From: Alentia gelatinosa
Taxonomy: Eukaryota; Annelida; Polychaeta; Phyllodocida; Polynoidae
DNA length: 64,000 nt
Assembly (NCBI GenBank): GCA_950022655.1
Contig: OX465582.1
Location: 96,300,704 to 96,364,703, forward strand
Direction of reading: 5' to 3'
Under the pieces are notes generated by a model that saw only the letters and a list, made by a program, of their open reading frames with translations, was not told the origin of the DNA and did no database searches. The translations under genes and the position numbers were made by a program. Below, piece after piece: positions 55,701 to 64,000 of the stretch. The first letter of the stretch is position 1. Each line of letters starts with the position of its first letter.

Positions 55701-58700
55701 TAGACTTTATCCTACCATGTTATATGTCTTTAACTTAACATGTCATGCACTGCATATAATTATTTTATGGCATGACCGTGGCATACAGCCACATGATGTT
55801 ATGGATATCTATATGAGGAGTAGGATAAAAGACCAGGTGAGGGGTATGTTAGTAGACCTTTAATACACTTAAGAATAAATGAGCATAGAATGTTCAGCAA
55901 TACTCGTGTAAACTGATTTTTCAAAATCCTACTATTGAAAGAGTTACTTCGGTAAAAGTGCAGATCCGGAAATAACAAGTATCTACAGGTAGATAATATT
56001 GTATTTAAGAAATTAATATGTGGAGATTCAGATCTAGGCTTTTCCCCCTGTTTAAATTGACCCTTTGGTTCGACAACGCCGACAGATCGTATGTTACCCG
56101 GTGCGCGAAGTGCCGTTCCCTATCTTATAACCTTGGAGGCCCCTGATCTGCACTTTTACCGCTACTTCAGGTAAAGTTGCTTAAAAGGGTGATTCACTGA
56201 TTTGAACAAACATGGAGAACTACTAGTCTTAGAAACGAGGTTGAGGGTGGAACCTACCTTGGCCGGGTGTTCTCTATGTAATCTTCCTTGTACCCATTAT
56301 TTCTACAGGGAGGGGATATAAAACAACAAACGGGGGTTAAAACAAGGAGGCATCACAAACGTCACAAAGTAAGGCTTAGGTTCGTAAGTTAGCTAGGTTA
56401 ACTGCGACCGGGACACTCTTCATACATCAATACATGCTCCATTCTAAGTGCCATCATGCGAGCTTTAACAGCAAACCCTTATTTACTAGACATGTATGTA
56501 GTACTAAGAAAGATGATGAGCGTTTGGTCTGCGTCCCCGTATGCCGTTGAGTTTGGAGCTCTCAGGGATATGAACGAGGCGATAGCTGAGTGAATACTCT
56601 GAAGCGCTTTAAATGAGATGGCTATCGGGGACACAGACCAAACATGAATGTTTCTGATTTTATCTTAGCCTGGATATAGTTATCTGTTTATCACGCACTG
56701 AATATGAGATACCGTACTCGCATGCCCGTTGAGAACGGTTTTCTAATGTTAAGCCTATGGACATCTATACCAGGCTAAGATGAATCTGTAAACTTCGCAT
56801 TTTGTTTCAAGTTCCATATTCCTTAGATCAATTGTGAAAAATGCATCTAGACGTCTCAATTGGTTTTAGTATAAGGCTATTATTAAAATTAAGTACTGGA
56901 TCTAGATTCATTACAATTCTAGGCTAATATTGTAAACAAGGGTTCACTGTATCCAAAACGTATAAAAAAAACAGATATAAGAGGACCCACCTGCTGGGCC
57001 TGTTAAAGTCTCGGCTGTCATCTAAGTAATCTCTTGACGGTGCCGAGTTGAAGTCTCTGGTGACGTACGAGTCACGCTGACCGTCGTTGTAGTTGTCTCT
57101 GAATCCGTCTCTGCTCTCACGTGGTGAAGGGTTAAAGTCCCGTGACCCATAGGAATCTCCGAAGCCACCGTTACCACCAGATCCATGCCTAGAAGTAAAT
57201 TGGAAGTCATTGATTAATTTATTGAGCAATCATATTTTATTCAGCCTTATAACAAAATTGCTAATTTATTGGTCAAATTGTCTAAGTAGCCATATTTTAC
57301 AGACTTTTCTTGACAAGCTGTAAGGGGATATCCATAAAGTATGTACGCAAAATTTCTGAAAGTTTGACCTCCCCCCCCCCCCCCCCCTTTCCCAATCTTG
57401 TAATCAATAGAACAAAGAAGGAGCATGCGCAAAGTTTCCAAAATTCTTTACCCCCTCCCAAACCCCCTCAGTGTGTCTTTATGGATGGCACCCAAACAAT
57501 ATGTTTTTGTTTTTTTTTATATATGTGAGCGTTTATTTTGCAAATAGTACAAGCATTATCAAATAGTACAAAAATGGTTCATTATAGCCTGATATCCTTA
57601 TGAAATTGATCTACTGAAACGGCTTTGTTAAGCAGAGTTTACAGTTGTAAACACTGCGAAGAGAGTTTAATTGTTTACAGGTACTATCAAATATGAATAT
57701 TGCAAAAAATCAAAATGAATTAGATATACGAGGCACATACACTTCTTAACACAGCCGATGCTACCTTGAAAATGACAACTACATGTCAGAACCAAACCGT
57801 TGCTATGCGATCTCCCAGGGAACATTGTTATAAGAACAAAGCAGCATAACAACCACCCTTCACGACAGTGACATCACACTGCCGTGGCTGTTCTCCCAGC
57901 ATGTTTTAGTGGGGGAATAGAGGTGACTCAAGCAGATTTTTGGTTATGTTAAAAAAAAAATTTTAAAAATTAAAATGAAGGACTTACCGGTCCATCCTCT
58001 GGAAATCCCTGCTACGGTCTCCGTTCATTCCACTGTTTCCTTTATAACCCTCTCTCCCTGAAAGTATAACATGATGCCTTAGGACTCCGGTTTGGATTTT
58101 TGTTAATATCCAGATTCTTCACAAATAAAAATAAACATGTCATTATGATTAATCGCAATACGATATGTTACATCTGAAATTGACATTTCAAATATCTACA
58201 GACCTGGGCTTATAAACAAGCGTATGCCGGTTGGATTGGTTTGGTTTGTTCATTTAACTTCGCAGGGGACCCTGAGGGTATATAAGGACTAACACATGGA
58301 TCAGCTTTTCTCGCTGGTTTTAACCAAGGGTGGTGATCGAATCTATGAATTCAGGCAGAAACCTCGCTCCTTCATATTTACCTAAGTGAAATTGGAAAGT
58401 GAGCAGCTTGGTGGGTGGTTAGGCAGGTTGGAATGTGAGCAGGTTGGTGGGTGGGCAGAATGGTAGGTAGGCAGCTTAAGGAGTCATACAGACATTTTAT
58501 GAAATAAAAGGGAGATGAGAAAAATATTCCCACTAACTCGGGGATGGGTTCCTTTTAAATGATGACGAGCCAGTTATATCTTGTTTCGATTACCAACCTG
58601 ACCTGCTCCGGAGATATTCACTCCTTCATCAGGGTATTAAATATGATAAACGTTCAGGGGCGGGGGTGTGTGTGGGTAGGGGCAATTCTTCCCTAGATTT

Positions 58701-60041
58701 GTATGCATGGTCCCATACATGTAAGTGGAGACTGACCTGTGTCCCTCCTGTAGGACGGGCGGTCGCGTGAGGCGGGACCTCCTCTGGGCCGGTCGACCAT
58801 GTGACCACGTCCTCTCGGCGCACCGCGCGCTCCCATGCCGCCGCCTCGCGGACTGTAACGAAAGTCATACTTAGATAAGTACACAAAGCAAAAAGTAGAT
58901 GTAAGACGAGGCTAAGTCTGTCCCCTAGCTTGATGCTACCTTGAATAACAGTTAAGAACTATACCTAACCACCGTAACCATGTACACTGGTGGGTGTGAC
59001 ATCATCAAATGATGTCATACCTGGTCCCCTATGGTTGCTTGGCAGGACGCACGGCAACCCTATGTCTTACCAACAAGTATTTGGATTTAGACAGTGAAAG
59101 ACACCCCAAAAGGGTGATAATGTAGAGAAACTCTCTGGGAAAAGGGGATTTATGCAAATAAGGTCAAGGTTTCGCCAGGATCGGCTCTTCAGGCATCTTA
59201 GGAAAGCTTTTAGAGGTTGACAAGGTGATCAAGATATCTTGAACTTTTGTGTAAAATGGGAAAGTGAATCCAGATTGGTATTTACTCCATAAATTCCAGT
59301 GTGTGGTTACAAACCTACCCTACACAAAGCAAAAAGTACCACCTGCCAATATTGACAATACTAGGCCTCATACCACACATCCCCTAAACATCAGACAAGA
59401 TTAGACCTCATACCACACATCCCCTAAACATTTAACAATACTAGGCCTCATACCACACATTATAAAAACATTAGACATCTTCTTAGGATTTGTTATCGAA
59501 CAGTAAAGGAAAAATACATGAATCATATATCCTATATATAGAGTTGCATGATTCTTCCTTGCCCCAAACTGGTGCTGCTCTCTCTAGAAGTAAAACTGCA
59601 TCTGCCTTCCTGGTGAGGTCCCCTATGTTCACTTTGTCATGGGGAAGTGCTTTCATTTCTTAACCCTCTCCTTACTAATGATGGCATCATTTCATCATTT
59701 CATTATCATATTTTGAAATTAGAGATAAAGGGATATAGACACCTTTTAAAAAAGTCCTTGATAATGGAAAAAGTTCTATTCGTCTCCAAGATTCTTCTCT
59801 TTCACATACAATGGGCGATCTCAACTGTACATTTATATTTCTATAATGTAAGAGACCTGTGGTTTGAGGTAAAACTCATCAGTTTTCTATTTAGAAATGG
59901 TTTGGGAATATGTTGTGGTACATACCTATATGGTTCAAATCGCCCGCCTCTGGCACCTGCACCTCTTGGGGCACCACGGAATCCTCCCCTGGGTCCACCG
60001 CGAGGTCCCATACCACGACTTGGTCTATCGCGGTTGTTCAT
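52312..60041 (-). CDS. RGG/RG-rich RNA-binding-type protein (hnRNP G/RBMX-tail-like), eight coding exons
   Basis: Coding exons, 5' to 3': 59926-60041, 58737-58852, 57988-58057, 56991-57188, 56258-56302, 55197-55267, 53969-54025, 52312-52721. All introns are GT-AG, reading frame is kept throughout, and the sum is 1083 nt (360 residues, TAG at 52312-52314). Residues 1-70 are RGG/RG-rich (MGPRGGPRGGFRG), 78-225 carry SRDF/SRDY/RDSY motifs rich in Asn, Tyr and Gly, and 225-360 have Gly runs and end GPRGGPRGGPRGGF. Such regions bind RNA and form condensates in nuclear hnRNPs; Arg residues are usual methylation targets. The mix of RG boxes with SRDY repeats resembles the RBMX/hnRNP G tail, but no RRM is encoded here. 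The ATG at 60041 lies 3 bases after a good splice acceptor (TTTCCTCGCAG), so there is an upstream exon: 5'-UTR or further coding exons beyond this window. Confidence 0.87.
53969..54025 (-). CDS. RGG gene, exon 7
   Basis: TTTTCAG | AAAATAGAGG at the 5' side, GAAG | GTAAGT at the 3' side. 57 nt, phase 1 on both sides, so skipping keeps frame. Encodes NRGSQGYNGYDGPSRSYE. Confidence 0.87.
54199..54295 (+). repeat. 17-bp tandem repeat, about 5-6 units (intron)
   Basis: ATCCCGCTTAAGGGGAC repeated with single-base changes. The unit is built from the terminal word of the pogo-like palindromes, so an element end was amplified. Confidence 0.88.
54296..54888. other. Intron sequence between pogo-like ends
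   Basis: GC-rich patch (54430-54690) with GGCGGGCGAC and GGCTC-rich words, then AT-rich. It may be the interior of one larger element bounded by 54199 and 54973. Confidence 0.4.
54889..54973. mobile_element. Pogo/Tc1-like palindromic MITE, copy 3
   Basis: CTGAAAACCCCACTTAAG at the left, CTTAAGCGGGGTTTTACTG at the right, TA after it. The middle GGCCCGGAAAGGAGGGTG is shared with copy 1. Lies in intron 6 of the RGG gene. Confidence 0.75.
55197..55267 (-). CDS. RGG gene, exon 6
   Basis: TTGCTTGCAG | CCGCGACTAC and TACG | GTAAGTCC. 71 nt. Encodes RDYINGNSNDYNSPPRGG and NYGEY. Confidence 0.9.
55577..55829 (+). mobile_element. Two-stem-loop element, copy I (intron 5 of RGG gene)
   Basis: GAGTTGTCTTC pairs with AGAAGACAAC. 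Tip TATCACAAAGTGGCGCTGAG closed by TGATA. Second box TTTATCCTACC to GAGTAGGATAAA. The TTAAGCCTATGG word has drifted. Most diverged copy, yet the architecture is kept. Confidence 0.75.
55936..56172. mobile_element. Inverted-repeat MITE (intron 5 of RGG gene)
   Basis: CGGTAAAAGTGCAGATC at 55946-55962 and its exact reverse GATCTGCACTTTTACCG near 56146-56162, with looser pairing outward. About 240 bp, non-coding. Confidence 0.75.
56258..56302 (-). CDS. RGG gene, exon 5 (45 nt)
   Basis: CCCTGTAG | AAATAATGGG and CCAAG | GTAGGT. Encodes NNGYKEDYIENTRP. Phase 2 on both sides, so it can be skipped in frame. Too short to be seen as an ORF; found by splice signals. Confidence 0.85.
56505..56783 (+). 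mobile_element. Two-stem-loop element, copy J (intron 4 of RGG gene)
   Basis: GTTTGGTCTGCGTCCCCG pairs with CGGGGACACAGACCAAAC. Tip ATGAACGAGGCGATAGCTGAG. Second box TTATCTTAGCCTGG to CCAGGCTAAGATGAA with CTAATGTTAAGCCTATGG. Third box type, as in copy K. Confidence 0.9.
56991..57188 (-). CDS. RGG gene, exon 4
   Basis: TTTACTTCTAG | GCATGGATC and AGCAG | GTGGGT. 198 nt, phase 2 on both sides. Encodes GFGDSYGSRDFNPSPRESRD, then RDSYVTRDFN and SRDYLDDSRDFN: the core SRDF/SRDY repeat exon. Confidence 0.92.
57326..57492. mobile_element. Short MITE with a poly-C tract (intron 3)
   Basis: GGATATCCATAAAGTATGTA at the left and TGTGTCTTTATGGATGGCA at the right are inverted relatives. C17 at 57371-57387. 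A similar TTTATGGATGGC word occurs near 41365. Confidence 0.55.
57371..57387 (+). repeat. Poly-C tract (17 C)
   Basis: Uninterrupted C run inside intron 3 of the RGG gene. Confidence 0.95.
57988..58057 (-). CDS. RGG gene, exon 3
   Basis: ATACTTTCAG | GGAGAGAGGG and GACCG | GTAAGTCC. 70 nt. Encodes REGYKGNSGMNGDRSRDFQR. Found by splice signals and frame continuity. Confidence 0.88.
58391..58478 (+). repeat. GGTGGGTAGGCAGGTT minisatellite (intron 2)
   Basis: Four to five units of the motif that also forms the arrays at 12.6, 13.5, 39.9 and 40.8 kb. Confidence 0.8.
58737..58852 (-). CDS. RGG gene, exon 2
   Basis: TTTCGTTACAG | TCCGCGAGGC and GACACAG | GTCAGT. 116 nt. Encodes PRGGGMGARGAPRGRGHMVD, then RPRGGPASRDRPSYRRD. 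Confidence 0.92.
59350..59470 (+). repeat. 46-bp tandem repeat, 3 units (intron 1)
   Basis: AGGCCTCATACCACACATCC then CCTAAACAT and GACAATACT, three times with few changes. Confidence 0.85.
59926..60041 (-). CDS. RGG gene, exon 1 (first coding exon seen)
   Basis: Starts ATG at 60041 in the context AAAATGA; donor CATATAG | GTATGT. 116 nt. Encodes MNNRDRPSRGMGPRGG, then FRGAPRGAGARGGRFEPY. The splice acceptor TCGCAG ends at 60045, so AAA of 60042-60044 belongs to the exon and the frame is open to the acceptor. Confidence 0.85.
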
Positions 60042-60047
60042 TTTCTG

Positions 60048-63000
60048 CGAGGAAATAACATCAATTTATAATCATTTCTCTTCAGCGTAGGCGAAGATAT
60101 CATACCTCGTCTTTGTATAAATCATTGTTTTATATTTTACAATACATACGAGATAACAACTTTGTTGTTTTTAGAGTTATTGTTATTAGACTGGAGGGTT
60201 CTGGAGCCGCACGTTGACCTACCCTTCCACATTCCCCAGTATTGATGTTTATAATAATCTTGTTGATGTTCAAATTATGGACTTACAGACGGTTATCAGA
60301 ACTTCTCAGACTCCGAATTTCTTAGCAGCTTCTACACGGCGTATATTGGTAGATGTTTATAAATATACAATTAGTCCTAGAGTAGAGACACAAAAGTTGT
60401 TGCTACGGCCCAATGCTTTCTATACTTCGCTCAACATCATATAACGAGTACGTAAACACAATGGTATATCCTTTATCTTATGACTTCTTTTTTTTTAATC
60501 AGGTTATACTCTTTTTTACACATGGAAGTTTCTTTCAGTCGTTTCTTGAGCATTGCAGTGAAGATATCTTAAGTATTCATGTTTCTGACTGTGAATATGT
60601 AATATTCTCAGGGTTCCATATATGTGCTGCTTTATACTCAACAGTTTTTATAATGACTCAGTTTATTGTTGCAAATTTTCAAAGCGGGTACACCAAACAG
60701 CAGTACATTTCTTTCAAAGGTTGCCTGAAACCTTTGTTGCTTAACTAGGATTTTTTTCGCATTGTCAGAACTCTGTCAACAATTGACATAGAAACTCCAA
60801 ATATCACAGCGAGAACGAGAACGTTGCCTCCCGAAAGTTTCGTAGCGTCCAGGGTATCTGGACGAGGTACTTAAGACCTTTTGCGTTGACTACCGATTTG
60901 CGGTGGACGATTTGTGGTGGGTTTGGACGTTTTGCCCTGACATTCCCCGGGGCCCTGGGGGACATTTTGCAGTGAAAACAGCAGCGCCCGTCTTACTAAC
61001 GCTGCTACACCTACTTTGATACCATCAGTTATATTACATCTTCTTAATGCATTGCTTTAGTCCAATACCCAAATAAAGGGTTTTTATTGAATGTCAGACA
61101 ACTGGCCTAAACCTCAACTGGCCCACTCCGATGTCGGACAACTGGCCTACTGACTGAGACATCTGGCCCAAATGTTGCAAACTCCTTCAGTAAATCAATA
61201 TATAAACTTACTGACTGTTTCAGCAACGTTTTAGCTATTTGGTAGTTGTTATCTGGTGTTTCTACGCAAAATATTTACCTACCACATATAAAACGTTAGA
61301 GGAGAGCAAAACTCAAACCAGCTGTTCTTTTCTGTTAATAAATATTCAGATATGCTTCTTCTCTAATGGCATTTCTCTAGCCATGCTGAAAACACAATTT
61401 AGGACTAGTTTTCTGATCCCCTTACTCTGAGATCACCATCCGAGACTACAACTTTGCTAGTCACAGAGTTATGACCCGAGATGTACTGGGTTCCCTCTGC
61501 CAAATCGCGAAAATTTGAGATAGAGACTCGGGATAGAAAACAATGAATTCTCGGGAGCGGAGCCTACATCACTAAGATACACTGCGTTGTTCGATTGTCT
61601 CACTCTGCAGTTTATTTTCCCGAAAGCGGTGCAGTGCACTCCCACACGCACGAAGGGTTAAACAACTTTTCACCCCATTGAAACCAATGTTAAATTCACT
61701 GTTTGTCTCTGGTAATATCTCAGTAAATATCCAACAAAGAGAAATCTAACAAGAAATGACATATAGCTGAAGAACAGAGGAAGAGGGTATATGGGTTTCT
61801 TTTTATCCATTTGTTATGCAAAGATTGTTTTATTTGGTGTGTTCTCAAGCAAACTGCCGAAATTGCAGATGACAGGCTGCTGCAACTGTCAAAACAAAAA
61901 CATATTCAAAAGTGCATAAATATTCAAATTCAAACATTCACACTTCTCTCCCACAAAGTTTATTCATATCACTTGACAGAAGAACATAAAACATCCTCTA
62001 ACTACGCATATTACTCATGTACAGTGAGTTCAAACATCGATTTACGTTTCGTCGATCGAGCGATAATAACAGAAAGCTAGGGTGCTCGAAACTGGCAATA
62101 CCCTTTGCCCCAAGCGGTCGTGAAAGAAACTAAATGTTCCGCTCCCGAGAATAGGCAAAGACATACAGAAGACAGCCCAGCACAGCAGCCAGGAGACACT
62201 AACTGCCAGTAAATAGCCAACGGCGTACACAGGCAGGCACCAGCCAAAGCAAATCGCCCAATCGCCACCGCAAAACGGTAGTCAACGCAAAACGTCTATG
62301 ATTCTTATGTCAGAGTTCTGTCAGGAATTGATGTAGAAACTTCAAATAAAGCTTCAGGATATGCTTAAAGATATGCGAAAAAAAGTTTATAAGTTTATAT
62401 TTTTATTTACGATAGGCTTTGTTACATAGTTCACCGCGAATGTGACATTATTGCCTCCCGAAAACGAAGCCTATCAATATCATCCAAAATATGAAGCAAA
62501 GCGCGCTGGCTTCCAAGTGTATCGTCCAGTATTCGCATCAGGCTCATATAAATTATGACTCTAGACCCCTCTAATATACATATAAAGCATTTATCATAGA
62601 TCTCTAGATCAAGTGTGTGTCATCAAATCAATTGTTTTCGATTGCTTCAGCTTAGAGAATGCATTGATTGTAGGGATCACATGGGCGGCGCTCACTCGTG
62701 CGCGTCCGTATCTATCACAGTGCTAAACTGTTCTCATTGATTTTCGGGACTAAATATTCTTAGGGAAATTAGAATGAGACTTGTCTTATGCAGAATTTTA
62801 TTCTGATCATTTCTGTGGCATGGACATTCTGATCCGATGCCTAGTAAAGGAGATACGGCCAGATTTCTGACAAGTCTGATGTGCAGGAATGGCAGATTTT
62901 GAGCTGCACTGACTCCACAATAAATGGATTTTCTCAGGCAATTGTTACCAATCAGTATTGTTCTGACCATTTTCTGCATGGCTACACCCCCACTTTCCAA

Positions 63001-63214
63001 ATACAGTAAAAATAAGTGACAAAATCAAGCAGATTTGTTAAAAATGAGCACGGTTTTCACTTTGATTGACATTTTCAAAATGTTATTATGCATCAATCTT
63101 TCTCACACTTTCCCCACATGTGTGTAGATGTGTTTGATAGGCTGTGTTTGAGTTTTGTTGGTCTAGGACATAGCACAAACTGGCACAACAAGATATGCTG
63201 AGAGTAGCCAGTGT
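60048..63214. other. Upstream of the RGG gene: repeat fragments, no exon found
   Basis: I searched the minus strand for RRM-type exons (RNP1-like RGFGFV) and found none. Two related fragments lie at 60766-60805 and 62306-62347 (TCTGTCA.GAATTGATGTAGAAAC-like, direct). TTTTGCGTTGACTACCG at 60886 recurs inverted at 62264-62286. ATTCTCGGGAGCGGA near 61549 recurs inverted near 62137. These are remains of one or more transposons. Plus frames at 60214-60748 are unrecognised. Confidence 0.4.
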
Positions 63215-63700
63215 ATAGGGATAACACACTAAATTTCAATATTCACCTAACTTCATTCATGCATACATTTCCTGAAAGCCCTGGTTATGGGAAAGACAAA
63301 ACTGTTTTTCTTAAGTGTCAATCACCAAAAATCAATTTTTACAAAAATTTTCAAAAATAAAAATAATTGAGAAATTGTGTCAATTTCTGTTTTGATTTAA
63401 TTCAAAGTTGAATTTTGGTGATAGACACTTAGGAAAAACAGATGTGTCTTTCCCATGATCTAAGCTTTCAGGAAATGTATACATTAATGGGGATATACAA
63501 TGAAAGGCAGGGTTTCATTATAAAATGATATCTGACAGAAATTCTCAATTATTTATATTTTTCAAAAATTCAGTAAAGATTGAATTTTGGTGACAGACAT
63601 TTAGGAAAACCAGATTTGTCTTTCCCATGACCTAAGCTTTCAGGAAATGTATGCAAAATTGAAGATCGGTGAATATTGAATTTTAGTGTGTTATCCCTAT
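63215..63700. mobile_element. Foldback element with three related arms
   Basis: Left end TATAGGGATAACACACTAAA pairs with TTTTAGTGTGTTATCCCTAT at the right. Inward, ATACATTTCCTGAAAGC and GGGAAAGACAAAAC pair with GTCTTTCCCATGACC and GCTTTCAGGAAATGTAT. A third arm copy at about 63400-63480 lies in the same orientation as the right arm. Non-coding. Confidence 0.82.
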
Positions 63701-64000
63701 TGATTGACTCACTGCAAACCTTTCAGTTTCACCCAATCACTGCATTCTCTGAGTCTGAACCGGATAAAATTCCTGTATGTATTACTATGTCCATGTATTA
63801 CAATCAAGTTCATGTATTTAGTAGTAATATGGAAACCCAAATGGTAGGAAATATATTTGCCGATATGACTTGACTAATCATAGATCTAGATCTAGTGAAT
63901 CTAATGTGAAGCAACTGCTGGCCGACTACAAAATCGAAACGGCGAAAGCCATGCTTTGTCCAGCAGGTATTCATCCGAACCCCTTCATCCACCCACCGTC

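Noticed and set aside
60048..64000. Upstream RRM exons for the RGG gene
   Set aside because: No RNP1/RNP2-like stretch with splice sites was found on the minus strand here. The missing part, if any, must lie outside the window or is only 5'-UTR.

Overview
The window is animal nuclear DNA. One gene with GT-AG introns of roughly 0.7-1.2 kb and an RGG-rich protein, a secreted three-finger (Ly6-type) protein, a Penelope-like retroelement with a GIY-YIG endonuclease, APE-type LINEs, many MITEs and minisatellites all point to a metazoan. The repeat mix suggests a marine invertebrate (lophotrochozoan, cephalochordate or ambulacrarian), but the sequence alone does not settle the phylum. Gene density is very low and most bases are mobile or tandem DNA.

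Layout. 0.8-1.7 kb: a two-stem-loop element and a 100-bp duplication. 2.27-9.43 kb: a nearly intact Penelope-like element (PLE) with a truncated leading copy (pseudo-LTR), target-site duplication, ORF1, an RT/GIY-YIG ORF broken only by two TGA codons, and hammerhead ribozyme cores in both pseudo-LTRs. 10-15 kb: MITEs (hAT-like, Harbinger-like, pogo-like), a purine-rich minisatellite and a 5'-truncated processed retrocopy. 16.4-19.8 kb: a 5'-truncated LINE on the minus strand. 24.4-25.5 kb: single-exon secreted Ly6/three-finger gene on the plus strand. 25.6-51 kb: gene-poor, dense with MITEs, foldbacks and minisatellites, with one unassigned coding-like exon at 33.4 kb and a LINE relic at 41.4-42.6 kb. 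52.3-60.04 kb: an eight-exon minus-strand gene for a 360-residue RGG/RG-rich, SRDF/SRDY-rich RNA-binding-type protein; all seven introns keep frame and nearly all carry repeats. 60-64 kb: no gene seen; repeat fragments and a foldback element.

The most unusual signal is a dispersed family of about twelve copies, here called two-stem-loop elements (at about 0.8, 23.8, 25.6, 28.5, 31.5, 31.8, 34.6, 42.1, 45.1, 50.3, 55.6 and 56.5 kb). Each is a long hairpin (SL1) followed directly by a second paired box (SL2). SL1 arms differ completely between subfamilies yet stay self-complementary, and the tip keeps a GCGAAGC-type mini-hairpin. SL2 ends occur in three versions, changed on both sides so that pairing is kept. 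This is what selection on structure, or copying through a folded single strand, would leave. One copy inserted in another MITE allows its ends to be read from the uninterrupted relative.

The host genes show no operon or functional link to one another. The mobile elements give a relative history: the PLE, a pogo-like palindrome and several two-stem-loop elements are inserted in older repeats.
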